From: a bacterium
Lineage (GTDB): Bacteria; CSSED10-310; JAJRTK01
Assembly: GCA_024278345.1 (NCBI GenBank)
Contig: JAJRTK010000278.1
Coordinates: forward strand, 1-7,464
Direction: 5' to 3'
DNA length: 7,464 nt
Made by a program: the position numbers and the translations under genes. Shown in pieces: positions 1 to 6,100 of this stretch. The notes beneath the pieces were generated by a model. The model was given only the letters and a program-made list of their open reading frames with translations. It was not told where the DNA came from and searched no databases. The stretch's first letter is position 1. Every line of letters begins with the position of its first letter.

Positions 1-15
1 GCCTCCGGACCTCCG

Positions 16-34
16 CTGGGAGCGCCGCTCCCAG
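16..34 (+). other. Hairpin 1 of repeat copy A
   Basis: Perfect 8-bp stem CTGGGAGC/GCTCCCAG with a 3-base loop. The equivalent hairpin in copy C (594-608, GGGAGC/GCTCCC) keeps the stem and has one loop difference. No T-run follows, so it is not a terminator by itself. Confidence 0.7.
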
Positions 35-41
35 ACCCACG

Positions 42-61
42 CCAGGGAGCCAGCTCCCTGG
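42..61 (+). other. Hairpin 2 of repeat copy A, just upstream of the equivalent intron insertion point
   Basis: Perfect inverted repeat CCAGGGAGC/GCTCCCTGG with a 2-base loop. It ends two bases before CCACATC (64 onward), the point at which copy B is interrupted by a group II intron. Copy C has a hairpin of different sequence at the same place (609-644). Confidence 0.75.
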
Positions 62-73
62 ACCCACATCTTT

Positions 74-92
74 GTGCGCTGCGCGCTTTTTT
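74..92 (+). terminator. Weak intrinsic terminator-like motif in repeat copy A
   Basis: A short GC-rich stem (GTGCG pairing with CGCGC, one G-T pair, 3-base loop) is followed directly by six T. The stem is only 5 bp, so activity is uncertain. Copy B keeps the motif with seven T on the opposite strand (about 7368-7386); in copy C the T-run is broken by an A at 674. Confidence 0.4.
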
Positions 93-120
93 CGGGTGGC
101 CGGTACCATGACCGAGGCCC

Positions 121-434
121 TGGTTGGCATCATATGAGGTCGCCTGGGCGACAAACGTCGATCTCACGCCGGGTATCTGGAACTCCACAAGCACTCTTTA
201 TCTTGGGGGCTATACTACGGTGAACCCGCTCGTTGGATGGAAGAGACTCGGCTCTCCGCCGCTGTCCGTTACAGCGGGAGTTACACCGTGCCTACGACAC
301 CGTTTTGGGCGGACTTCAGTACGCGCACCCTCTGGCATTTTGACGAACCGCTTGGCTCCACGGTCTTTACAGACAGCTCAAGCTTTGGTCATACTCTTAC
401 GGGTGAAAATGGCGTGCAGACCGGCACTCCATGA
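121..434 (+). pseudogene. LamG/concanavalin-like domain protein, C-terminal fragment with a frameshift
   Basis: Two overlapping reading frames together read like a LamG-type (concanavalin A-like) sheet domain. The first frame, from 121, gives VDLTPGIWNSTSTLYLGGY and TTVNPLVGW. The second, from about 237, continues with METRLS-like residues (MEETRLSAAVRYSGSYTVP) and then TLWHFDEPLGSTVFTDSSS, ending in a TGA at 432-434. The pattern of a YLGG strand, a GW-x-DE-x-RLS motif, a P-rich turn and LWHFDE-x-x-G-ST-x-x-DSS is common in bacterial secreted or surface LamG proteins. The frames meet near 232-240, where a small indel (for example two lost bases between TGG and GAAGAG) would restore one frame. 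The 5' end is cut exactly at the border with repeat copy A. No start, signal peptide or ribosome binding site remains, so it is probably non-functional. The family call is by motif memory, not by search. Confidence 0.55.
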
Positions 435-545
435 GAGAGAGAACCTGCCGGACAATCAGCAGGTCCAAAGCAGGATCCATCGTTTCTGAGCTTCCAGATT
501 GCACCTTCTTGTATTCTTGGGAAGTTTGCTCTCCCGGCGCACTCT
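435..545. other. Short intergenic stretch with no recognised feature
   Basis: Nothing can be assigned between the LamG-like fragment and the miniature element. A minus-strand frame starting with ATG at 558 (MTEAQSAPGEQ...) runs across it to about 397. Its start lies in the element's terminal repeat and it resembles no family I know. The last five bases, ACTCT (541-545), are the left target duplication of element C. Confidence 0.5.
541..545. repeat. Target-site duplication, left copy (ACTCT)
   Basis: ACTCT directly precedes the left terminal repeat of element C and is repeated at 737-741 directly after the right one. Five bases alone could match by chance (about 1 in 1000), but they abut both ends exactly. 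Confidence 0.75.
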
Positions 546-736
546 GGGCCTCGGTCATCGGTGGTGGGCGGAGGCGGCCTCCGGACCTCCGCTGGGAGCG
601 CTGCTCCCGGGGAACCCGTTGCAATGAAAAGTAACGAGTTCCCCACCCACATTTTTGTGCGCTGCGCGCTTTTATCGGGTGGCCGGGTCCGCGCGACAGC
701 GAGAGCTGCCGAAGGCACCACCGATGACCACGCCCC
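546..736 (+). mobile_element. 191-bp miniature transposable element (MITE-like), complete, copy C
   Basis: The ends form a 21-bp imperfect terminal inverted repeat (546-566 against 716-736, 18 of 21 matching, with an uninterrupted 14-bp core GGTCATCGGTGGTG). The element is flanked exactly by the direct 5-bp repeat ACTCT (541-545 and 737-741), as expected of a target duplication. Inside are the segments shared with copy A (577-608 and 645-686), two hairpins (594-608 and 609-644) and a T-run motif with a broken T-tract. No transposase is encoded, so movement would need an enzyme supplied elsewhere. A 5-bp duplication and ends beginning GGG(G) recall Tn3-type miniature elements, but the terminal repeats are shorter than the usual 38 bp of that family, so the parent family is open. 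The element lies about 140 bases upstream of murF. Confidence 0.8.
609..644 (+). other. Hairpin 2 of element C (different sequence from copy A)
   Basis: GGGGAAC (609-615) pairs with GTTCCCC (638-644), and inside it CGTT (617-620) pairs with AACG (633-636), leaving a 12-base loop and one C/A mismatch. It occupies the same place as the 42-61 hairpin of copy A, between nearly identical flanks, although its sequence is unrelated. Confidence 0.7.
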
Positions 737-741
737 ACTCT
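737..741. repeat. Target-site duplication, right copy (ACTCT)
   Basis: Partner of 541-545; abuts the right terminal inverted repeat of element C with no gap. Confidence 0.75.
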
Positions 742-877
742 TGGCAAGATGAAGGGCGCCCCGTTGAAACAAGCCTCAGTCCAGAGATGAAAAGACCGGA
801 AATTCCCGTGAAGAAGTTTTCTTCTTCTGTTTCGCCTTACGTGGATACCCACCGGAGCCAACCTGGAGTCCCTCAAC
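742..877 (+). promoter_or_regulatory. murF upstream region with a hairpin and ribosome binding site
   Basis: This leader holds a perfect 7-bp inverted repeat GAAGAAG-TTTT-CTTCTTC (810-827), which would form a hairpin with a T4 loop about 50 bases before the murF start, and GGAG at 865-868, nine bases before the ATG. I see no convincing sigma-70 promoter: TTGGCA (741-746) and TTGAAA (764-769) resemble -35 boxes but lack a good -10 partner. The hairpin is AT-rich and has no T-run after it, so a terminator role is unlikely. Confidence 0.4.
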
Positions 878-2284
878 ATGCCTCTTCTTGCTTTGGGCGA
901 CCGACTTTTTCATCCTCGAACCAATCTTGGAAAAATCGCCCACCTTGCCGGAGGCCACGCCGGCAGTGAGCACCACTGCTTTCAGGTTGCGGGCATCGCC
1001 ATCGACAGCAGGATGGCGCGACCTGGAATGCTCTTCGTGGCCTTTCCCGGGGAACGTGTCGATGGCCATCAATTCGTCGATGAGGTCCTGGCCAAAGGCT
1101 GCGCGGCCATGGTTCGCCAAGATCGACTGCCAGTGGGAGGTCCCGTGGTGGCGGTGAAAGATGCTCTGGCCGCACTCCAGACCTGGGCCACCAGACACCG
1201 CCAGCAAGCTTCGTGGGATGTGGTGGGCATCACCGGGAGCGTTGGGAAAACCAGCGTCAAAGAAGTGATCGCCGCTGTTTTGGCCGCGCAATTCCAGGTC
1301 CACAGGAGCTACCGCAACCAAAACGGCCAAATCGGTGTGCCGCTTACACTATTACAGGCTCCGCGCGAAACGGAGCAGGTCGTTCTGGAAATGGGGATCA
1401 GCCTGCCGGCAGAAATGGCCCGCCTCGTAGAGATGGCCCGGCCAGAAATTGCGGTAATGACGCGCCTTACGCCGGTTCACCGGGCGAATTTCTCCTCCTT
1501 TCAGGATCTAGTGGCGGAAAAGGGAAAACTCTTGAGGGGGCCTCCAGGCCATCCGCCGAAAGCCGTGGTGGTTCATGAGGAAACTCTGCCCCAACTCCCG
1601 TCCATGGACATTCCTGTACTAACTTATGGTTTCGGACCGAACGCCAGCATCTACGGATCCAGTCTCGATCCAGTGGTCGCCACACGGAACGGAGGCCTCG
1701 GTTCCAGATTTCTGTGCCACGGCCTGGAGGGCGATGCTGTTCCAGTTGAGCTCCCGGTCTGCGGAGCCGCCATGGCTGAAAACGCGTTGGCTGCACTGGC
1801 GGTAGGAAAGCTCCTTGGACTGGAGTCCAGGGGCATGGTCCAGGCGCTTGAGGAGCTCCAGATGGAGGCGCCCATGCGGCTGGAATGGCACCGTGCCGGG
1901 GGAGTCACCTGGATCAACGATGCCTATAACGCCTCACCCGCTTCCATGCAGGCCGCCCTGGAGGTTTTGGGGCAAGTTCCGGGAGCACGGCGGCGGATTG
2001 CGGTACTTGGGGACATGCTGGAACTGGGACCCGAGGCGGAAGCCCTGCACCGTAAGCTGGCTCGGGACGTGGACCGGGCGGCGGACCTCTGCCTGGGATT
2101 CGGCTCCCTCAGCCGACACCTGGTGGATGCGGTAAAAACGGAATCCAGGGCTTTCATGGAGATCGAGCCCTTGATTCATGATCTATTGGAAACCATTGAG
2201 CCCGGAGATGTGATTCTTCTCAAGGGTTCCCGCGGGATGCGCCTGGAACGCGTCTCCGCTGCTTTGCACCGGAGTTTCCTTTAG
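878..2284 (+). CDS. murF: UDP-N-acetylmuramoyl-tripeptide--D-alanyl-D-alanine ligase (MurF)
   Basis: MurF joins D-Ala-D-Ala to the UDP-MurNAc-tripeptide with ATP, the last cytoplasmic step of the muramyl peptide. The 468 residues match the family's usual length of about 450-470. The N-terminal substrate domain shows DSR (43-45) and PGMLFVAFPGERVDGHQFV (49-67). The central ATPase domain has the P-loop GITGSVGKTS (117-126), the LEMGIS segment with the likely metal-binding Glu (171), and AEKGK (213-217), whose Lys215 fits the carbamylated lysine. The C-terminal domain has NDAYNASPASM (347-357), LGDMLELG (377-384) and LKGSRGMRLE (448-457). The ATG at 878 has GGAG nine bases upstream and gives a full N-terminal domain. 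No other mur or division genes flank it, so here it lies outside a dcw-type cluster. All recognised motifs are present and it is probably functional. Confidence 0.96.
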   Translation: MPLLALGDRLFHPRTNLGKIAHLAGGHAGSEHHCFQVAGIAIDSRMARPGMLFVAFPGERVDGHQFVDEVLAKGCAAMVRQDRLPVGGPVVAVKDALAALQTWATRHRQQASWDVVGITGSVGKTSVKEVIAAVLAAQFQVHRSYRNQNGQIGVPLTLLQAPRETEQVVLEMGISLPAEMARLVEMARPEIAVMTRLTPVHRANFSSFQDLVAEKGKLLRGPPGHPPKAVVVHEETLPQLPSMDIPVLTYGFGPNASIYGSSLDPVVATRNGGLGSRFLCHGLEGDAVPVELPVCGAAMAENALAALAVGKLLGLESRGMVQALEELQMEAPMRLEWHRAGGVTWINDAYNASPASMQAALEVLGQVPGARRRIAVLGDMLELGPEAEALHRKLARDVDRAADLCLGFGSLSRHLVDAVKTESRAFMEIEPLIHDLLETIEPGDVILLKGSRGMRLERVSAALHRSFL

Positions 2285-2539
2285 CCCCCAGCAGTCCCCT
2301 GCCCCATGTGGTCAATTCGACGACGACCAGTGGTGCGATTGAGCCACGAATTGAGGCTTCCAGCCTCGATGAAAGCCGGGGGACGGGCGGGCGTCCGTGG
2401 CCGCGGAGGCATCGCCCATCGGTGGTCGGCTGCCCTCTCCCACGGCAAGGTTTTGGCAAGTCGGCGCGTTTTTTGCGGTTGGGGAGAATGTTGACGGAGA
2501 CGCGGGGCTTCCCGCTGGACCTGCTTATTGGAGAGAAAG
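2285..2539 (+). promoter_or_regulatory. Intergenic region between murF and the acyl carrier protein gene
   Basis: The region contains a clear hairpin, GAGGCT-TCC-AGCCTC (2353-2367), with no T-run after it, so there is no standard terminator for murF. A T6 run at 2469-2474 follows GGCGCG and loosely recalls the repeat's T-run motif, but the rest does not align. TTGGCA (2453-2458) could be a -35 box, but no matching -10 box was found. GGAG at 2530-2533 is the ribosome binding site for the next gene, six bases before its ATG. The ten bases CATCGGTGGT (about 2417-2426) also occur in the terminal repeat of element C; this is too short to call a relic. Confidence 0.35.
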
Positions 2540-2797
2540 ATGAACAAGGTAGAGCAAGAGATCCGGGACAAGCTTCTTGGCGCGGTTTCAGAGATTCTGG
2601 AGATTGATCGGGATCGGATCACTGGTAAGGCGCGATTCATCGAAGATCTTGGCGCCGGTTCCCTGGAGGTCATGGACCTCATCGTAGAGATGGAAGACGT
2701 GTTTGACGTCCTGATCTCGGATGCCGATGCAAGCCGGCTTCGCACGGTGGACAACGCTTTGGACTATCTGAAAACCCGGCTTCTGGAGACAGCGTGA
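2540..2797 (+). CDS. Acyl carrier protein
   Basis: This is a small acidic carrier protein of 85 residues. In the cytosol such proteins hold growing acyl chains on a 4'-phosphopantetheine arm attached to a serine. The attachment motif is DLGAGSLEVMDL (36-47), with Ser41 as the modified residue. The four-helix ACP pattern is visible: a first helix EQEIRDKLLGAVSEIL, the DLGAGSLEVMDLIVEMEDVF helix II region, and a last helix from TVDNALDYLKTRL. The usual Asp before the serine (DSL) is Gly40 here. That variation occurs in specialised carrier proteins, so this may serve a secondary pathway rather than housekeeping fatty acid synthesis; the symbol acpP is therefore withheld. The ATG at 2540 has GGAG six bases upstream; an alternative TTG at 2528 would add four residues and lacks a good site. 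Its stop overlaps a truncated second gene start (2794). Confidence 0.88.
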   Translation: MNKVEQEIRDKLLGAVSEILEIDRDRITGKARFIEDLGAGSLEVMDLIVEMEDVFDVLISDADASRLRTVDNALDYLKTRLLETA

Positions 2798-2823
2798 GCA
2801 GCTCTGTCTTAAACACGCCATAA
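2794..2823 (+). pseudogene. Truncated start of a gene translationally coupled to the acyl carrier protein gene
   Basis: GTG at 2794-2796 overlaps the preceding TGA (GTGA) and has GGAG at 2785-2788, five bases upstream, the classic layout of a coupled second cistron. The frame reads MSSSVLNTP and stops at TAA (2821-2823), close to the start of the group II intron remnant. The simplest reading is that a downstream partner, such as a ketosynthase or another enzyme acting on the carrier protein, was cut off by the insertion and later deletion. The nine residues are too few to name a family. It could instead be a chance start codon, since GTGA overlaps are short. Confidence 0.4.
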
Positions 2824-2851
2824 ATACCGAACAGATCGTGATTGCCTTTGG

Positions 2852-2976
2852 GACCTGAGAGGTCGTAAGCCGCCCGGCGGAGGGGTTCACAACCTTACGT
2901 CCCGAGGAGCCGTATGTGAACAGCACAAGTTCGGTTCAGTGGGAGCTTGGGCGGGCAACCGCCCCGGCTACCCGAC
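2852..2976 (+). mobile_element. Group II intron 3'-end remnant (domains V and VI)
   Basis: A domain V-like hairpin occupies 2907-2937. It begins GAGCCG (with the AGC triad) and ends CGGTTC, which pair, but the middle is degenerate and 31 rather than 34 bases long. Domain VI follows at 2941-2973: GGGCGG (2949-2954) pairs with CCGCCC (2959-2964) around a GCAA tetraloop, and outer GC and GGG/CCC pairs leave A2970 bulged as the expected branch-point adenosine. The intron would then end at ...CCCGAC (2976), with the AY ending typical of group II introns. Upstream, GACCT-GAG-AGGTC (2852-2864) and the stretch to 2906 resemble the region before domain V. No domain I and no reverse transcriptase ORF are present, so this is a dead 3' fragment. 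The left border is uncertain (between about 2815 and 2852). Confidence 0.75.
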
Positions 2977-3122
2977 CCCGAGGTCGCGCCGTCGGAAGGC
3001 CCGGCAGCCGATTCGCGAAAAGAATCTCCGAGTTCGCCTTGAGTTCATCGCCATTTGACCAATAGCGGGGCTCTGTGTTACGAAGAACGCGTCTGGATCC
3101 CTGGGTCTGGGTTGGAGGTTCG
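2977..3122 (+). promoter_or_regulatory. Leader region of the cyclase-ATPase-TPR gene
   Basis: The region runs from the predicted intron end to the cyclase start. It includes a 22-base segment (2998-3019) repeated at the 3' end of the gene (6978-6999), a small inverted repeat GATTC-GCGAAAA-GAATC (3010-3026), and GGAGG at 3114-3118, four bases before the ATG at 3123. A GTG at 3075 would extend the protein by 16 residues but has no comparable binding site. TTGAGT and TTGACC occur near 3041-3060 but no convincing promoter pair is seen. Confidence 0.4.
2998..3019 (+). repeat. 22-base direct repeat flanking the cyclase gene, left copy
   Basis: Matches 6978-6999 in the same orientation at 20 of 22 bases (differences at 3004 and 3015). 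The shared core is CAGCCGATTC. See the right copy. Confidence 0.6.
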
Positions 3123-6100
3123 ATGAAACCGTCAGAAATGCGTGTGCAACCCACCTTGCTCACTCCACCAGGGGGTGCCGCGGGGTGGATTCGCCCTTTT
3201 CTGCCGCCTCATTTGCTCCGGCGGCTGGAGAGGAAAGGGCGGCGGCCACCCTTTGTAGAGCGATTCTGGGCGGCGCTGCTCTTTTCCGACATCAGCGGCT
3301 TTACCGCCTTGACCGAAAAGCTCAAGAGACTGGGGCGAGCGGGCGCCGAGGAGATAGCCGTCGTGGTGAACCACTGCTTCGCACCGGCCATCGACGCCAT
3401 CGAACGAGAAGGCGGCAGCATCGTCACCTTCGGGGGCGACGCGATCTTCTCGGTATTCGAGGGCGAGGCATCGGTTTGTCGCGCGCAAAGAGCGGCCGGG
3501 GGGATCCGGGACTGGTTTGCGGAGCAGGGCCAGATCGAGACCAGCCAGGGTCCCGTCCATGTAGGCATCTCTCAAGGAATCCACGTTGCCAGGGTAGTGG
3601 GCGCCCACCTGGGGAGTGACCAGCAAAGGCACTACCTGCTGGCCGGCCCGGGCATCGCTGCCCTGTTGCGCCAGGAGTCGGCGGCCGGGCCTGGCGAGGT
3701 TCACCTTTCCAGGGCGGCGAAAAAGTTCTCCAGCGCCTGGGAACAGGGGGCAGATCGAGAGAGTGCAGCTCCAGGAAGCGATGCTCCCAGGCGAGGTACT
3801 CCGCTGGAAAGGCCGGAGGTGGCAGCTCGTTGGCGGGTCTACCTTCCCTCCTACATCTCATCGCTCCACGAGGAATACGAGGGCGCCTACCGGCGAGTGG
3901 CGGTCCTTTTTTTGGAGACGAAAGGCTGGGCCCTCGGCCGCCTTCAGAGCTTCTATCTTGAACTCAGCCGCCAACTTCAGGCCCACGAAGGCGTCCTTTG
4001 GAAGACGGACGTCTCGCCCAGCGGAGTGAAATGGCTCTGCATCTTCGGCATCCCCACGGCCCATGAGAGGGATACGGAGAGGGCGGCCCGGGCGGCGCTC
4101 TCCCTGGCGCCGCCCAAGGGACTCGCATGGCGAGGCGGACTCCACGAAGGCGTCGTGGCGAACGTGACCATCGGAAGCTCTTCCCGGCGAGTGCTGGACG
4201 TCATGGGCGATGTCGTCAACACGGCGGCTCGGGTCCTGGGCCAGGCGGAGTGGGGAACGCTCCTGGCGACGGAGGAAACCCTCGGCAAGCTTCGAGGGAT
4301 CGAGACGACGAGCCTTGGCGAGCGGCATGTCAAGGGAAAGGCGACCCCCCTGACTCTCCACCGCCTGATGAGTGCGGGCGGTTTCGAGTCCCGCCGGATC
4401 CGGGTGAGCTTTCCCCTCATAGGACGGGAACGGGAGATGGCTCTCCTCGGCGAAGCGCTGAGGGAAGGCCTCGAAGGCCGAGGAAGCGCCCTTGGCATCG
4501 CGGGGGCGGCGGGGCTCGGGAAGAGCCGCCTCAAGTGGGAGGCCTCCCGCATGGCACGGGAGATGGGATACGAGTTCCACGAGGGGTGCTCCATCCCCTT
4601 CGGAGGCTCTGGCTACTGGGCGGTGCGCCAGCTTTTGGGGCAGCTGCTCGGTTTGGGCGACATCGCATCGGGAAGGAAGAGGGAGGTCGTTCTCCGGCGG
4701 GTTCGGGAAGAGGCGGAGCGGTTGGGGCTAGCCGCCACGGATCGCCATCACCTGGCGGAGATCCTGGGCTTCCGTTACGAGGGCTCGCCGCTGCAGTATC
4801 TGGATGGTAAGGCGATCCGTCTCAACAACATGTTGGGGTTTCGGAACCACGTGAGAGCCTTGGGGCGCGGGAAACCTCACCTGCTGGTGCTGGAGGATCT
4901 TCACTGGGCGGACGAGGCGACGCGGGAAGCGGCGGCATCCGTGGTGAAGGGGATTTCAGAAACCGGAGTGGTGCTGCTCCTTCTCTATCGCCCGGAATAT
5001 AAGCCGCCTCCCAGCGTGCGGGAGGTTACTTTATCGGAGCTGCCGCCGGCTTCGGTCCGGGAGATGCTCGCCTCGCTGCTGGGAGGGGTGACGCAAGAGC
5101 TCGCTGAGCAGGTGGAGGAGCGGTCCGGAGGGAATCCCTTCTACGTGGAAGAGCTGGCGCGTCACCTGCTGGAAACGGGGATCGTGGCGCGGACGGAGAA
5201 GGGGTATCGGGTAACGAGGCGGATGAAGGCGGAGGATTTTCCTGGAAGCCTGGAGTCGCTGATCACGGGTCGCTTGGACCGCTTGAGCAAGAAAGCTCGG
5301 CGGATCGTGGAGCTGGGTTCGGTCATCGGTCGGAGCTTCCTTGCGGAGCTTCTTCCCTGGCTCCAGGAGGAGGCGGAGGCGTGGCAAAATGCCTTGGTAG
5401 AACTCGAGTCGAAGGAACTGGTTTTCGAGAACGCCCCTGAGCCGTATCGGGAGTACATCTTCAAGCACGCCCTGACGAGGGAGGTGGCCTACTCGGGGAT
5501 TCTGCTCTCGCGGCGTAGGAAGCTGCACCGGGCGGTGGCGGAAGCGCTGGATGAGAAGGCCGCGGGGGCCGGTGAAGAAAGTTTTCTGGCGATGCGCGGC
5601 CTGCACTGGGACAAAGCGGGGGAAGCGGCCAGGGCGAAGCCCTGTTACCTGGCAGGTGCTCGAAAGGCCGCGGAGCGGTACACCCACGAGGAGGCGGAGC
5701 GCCTCTACCGGGCCTATTTGGCGTTGGTGAAGGAGCCCACGCCCGAGAGCATCGCGGCGAGGAACGAGCTGGGTGAGAAAGTCCTCCAGATTACAGGCCG
5801 CAATACCGCAGCCTTGGCGGAGCACGAGAAGGCGGAGTCGGAAACGCGAACGTTGGGCGCTCGGGCACTCCTGGCCGAGACTCTGGGAAGGCAAGCTGTG
5901 GCCTGCGGCGTTCTAGGACGGACGATGGAAGCGGAAACTCTCCACAAACAGGCCCTGGCCATCGCCCGGGAAGTGGGGGACCGGCCCGGCGAGGGCATCC
6001 ACCTCGGCAACCTCGCCCGCCTGCACTACGAGCAGGGTCGGTTGGAGGCGGCAGCCGAACTTTACCAACAAGCGCTGGCCATCGCCAGGGGAGTGGGGGA

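Larger units (their letters stand above)
1..120 (+). repeat. Miniature repeat element, copy A (left end outside the window)
   Basis: Right-hand part of a small mobile repeat. Positions 1-32 match 577-608 of copy C with one mismatch, positions 62-103 match 645-686 with two mismatches, and positions 64-120 match the reverse complement of 7340-7396 with three mismatches in 57. It contains two hairpins (16-34 and 42-61), a short GC stem followed by six T (74-92), and ends in ATGACCGAGGCCC (108-120), which is also the terminal sequence of copies B and C. By comparison with copy C, about 30 bases of the left end lie outside the window. It directly abuts the LamG-like fragment at 121, so it probably truncated that gene. 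No coding role is apparent. Confidence 0.8.

Noticed and set aside
397-558. Minus-strand small protein starting MTEAQSAPGEQ
   Set aside because: Its start codon is part of the mobile element's terminal repeat, it has no ribosome binding site, it crosses the LamG-like fragment and it resembles nothing known to me; kept only as part of the border-motif finding.
2410-2490. Possible fourth copy of the miniature repeat before the acyl carrier gene
   Set aside because: Only CATCGGTGGT and a GGCGCG-T6 motif recall the family; the rest does not align and no terminal repeats are seen.
3075-3122. Upstream GTG start adding 16 residues to the cyclase protein
   Set aside because: No ribosome binding site is seen before 3075, whereas GGAGG lies four bases before the ATG at 3123.
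2936-3163. Minus-strand frame of 75 codons between the intron remnant and the cyclase
   Set aside because: It covers the structured domain VI sequence and the cyclase leader; no domain is recognised and there is no good ribosome binding site.
3858-4580. Minus-strand open frame of 240 codons opposite the cyclase domains
   Set aside because: Antisense shadow with low-complexity Arg/Pro-rich content; the plus frame carries conserved cyclase motifs.
5031-5894. Long minus-strand open frame of 287 codons opposite the ATPase/TPR region
   Set aside because: Antisense shadow of the GC-rich cyclase gene; its product has no recognisable domain and the plus-strand protein is clearly real.
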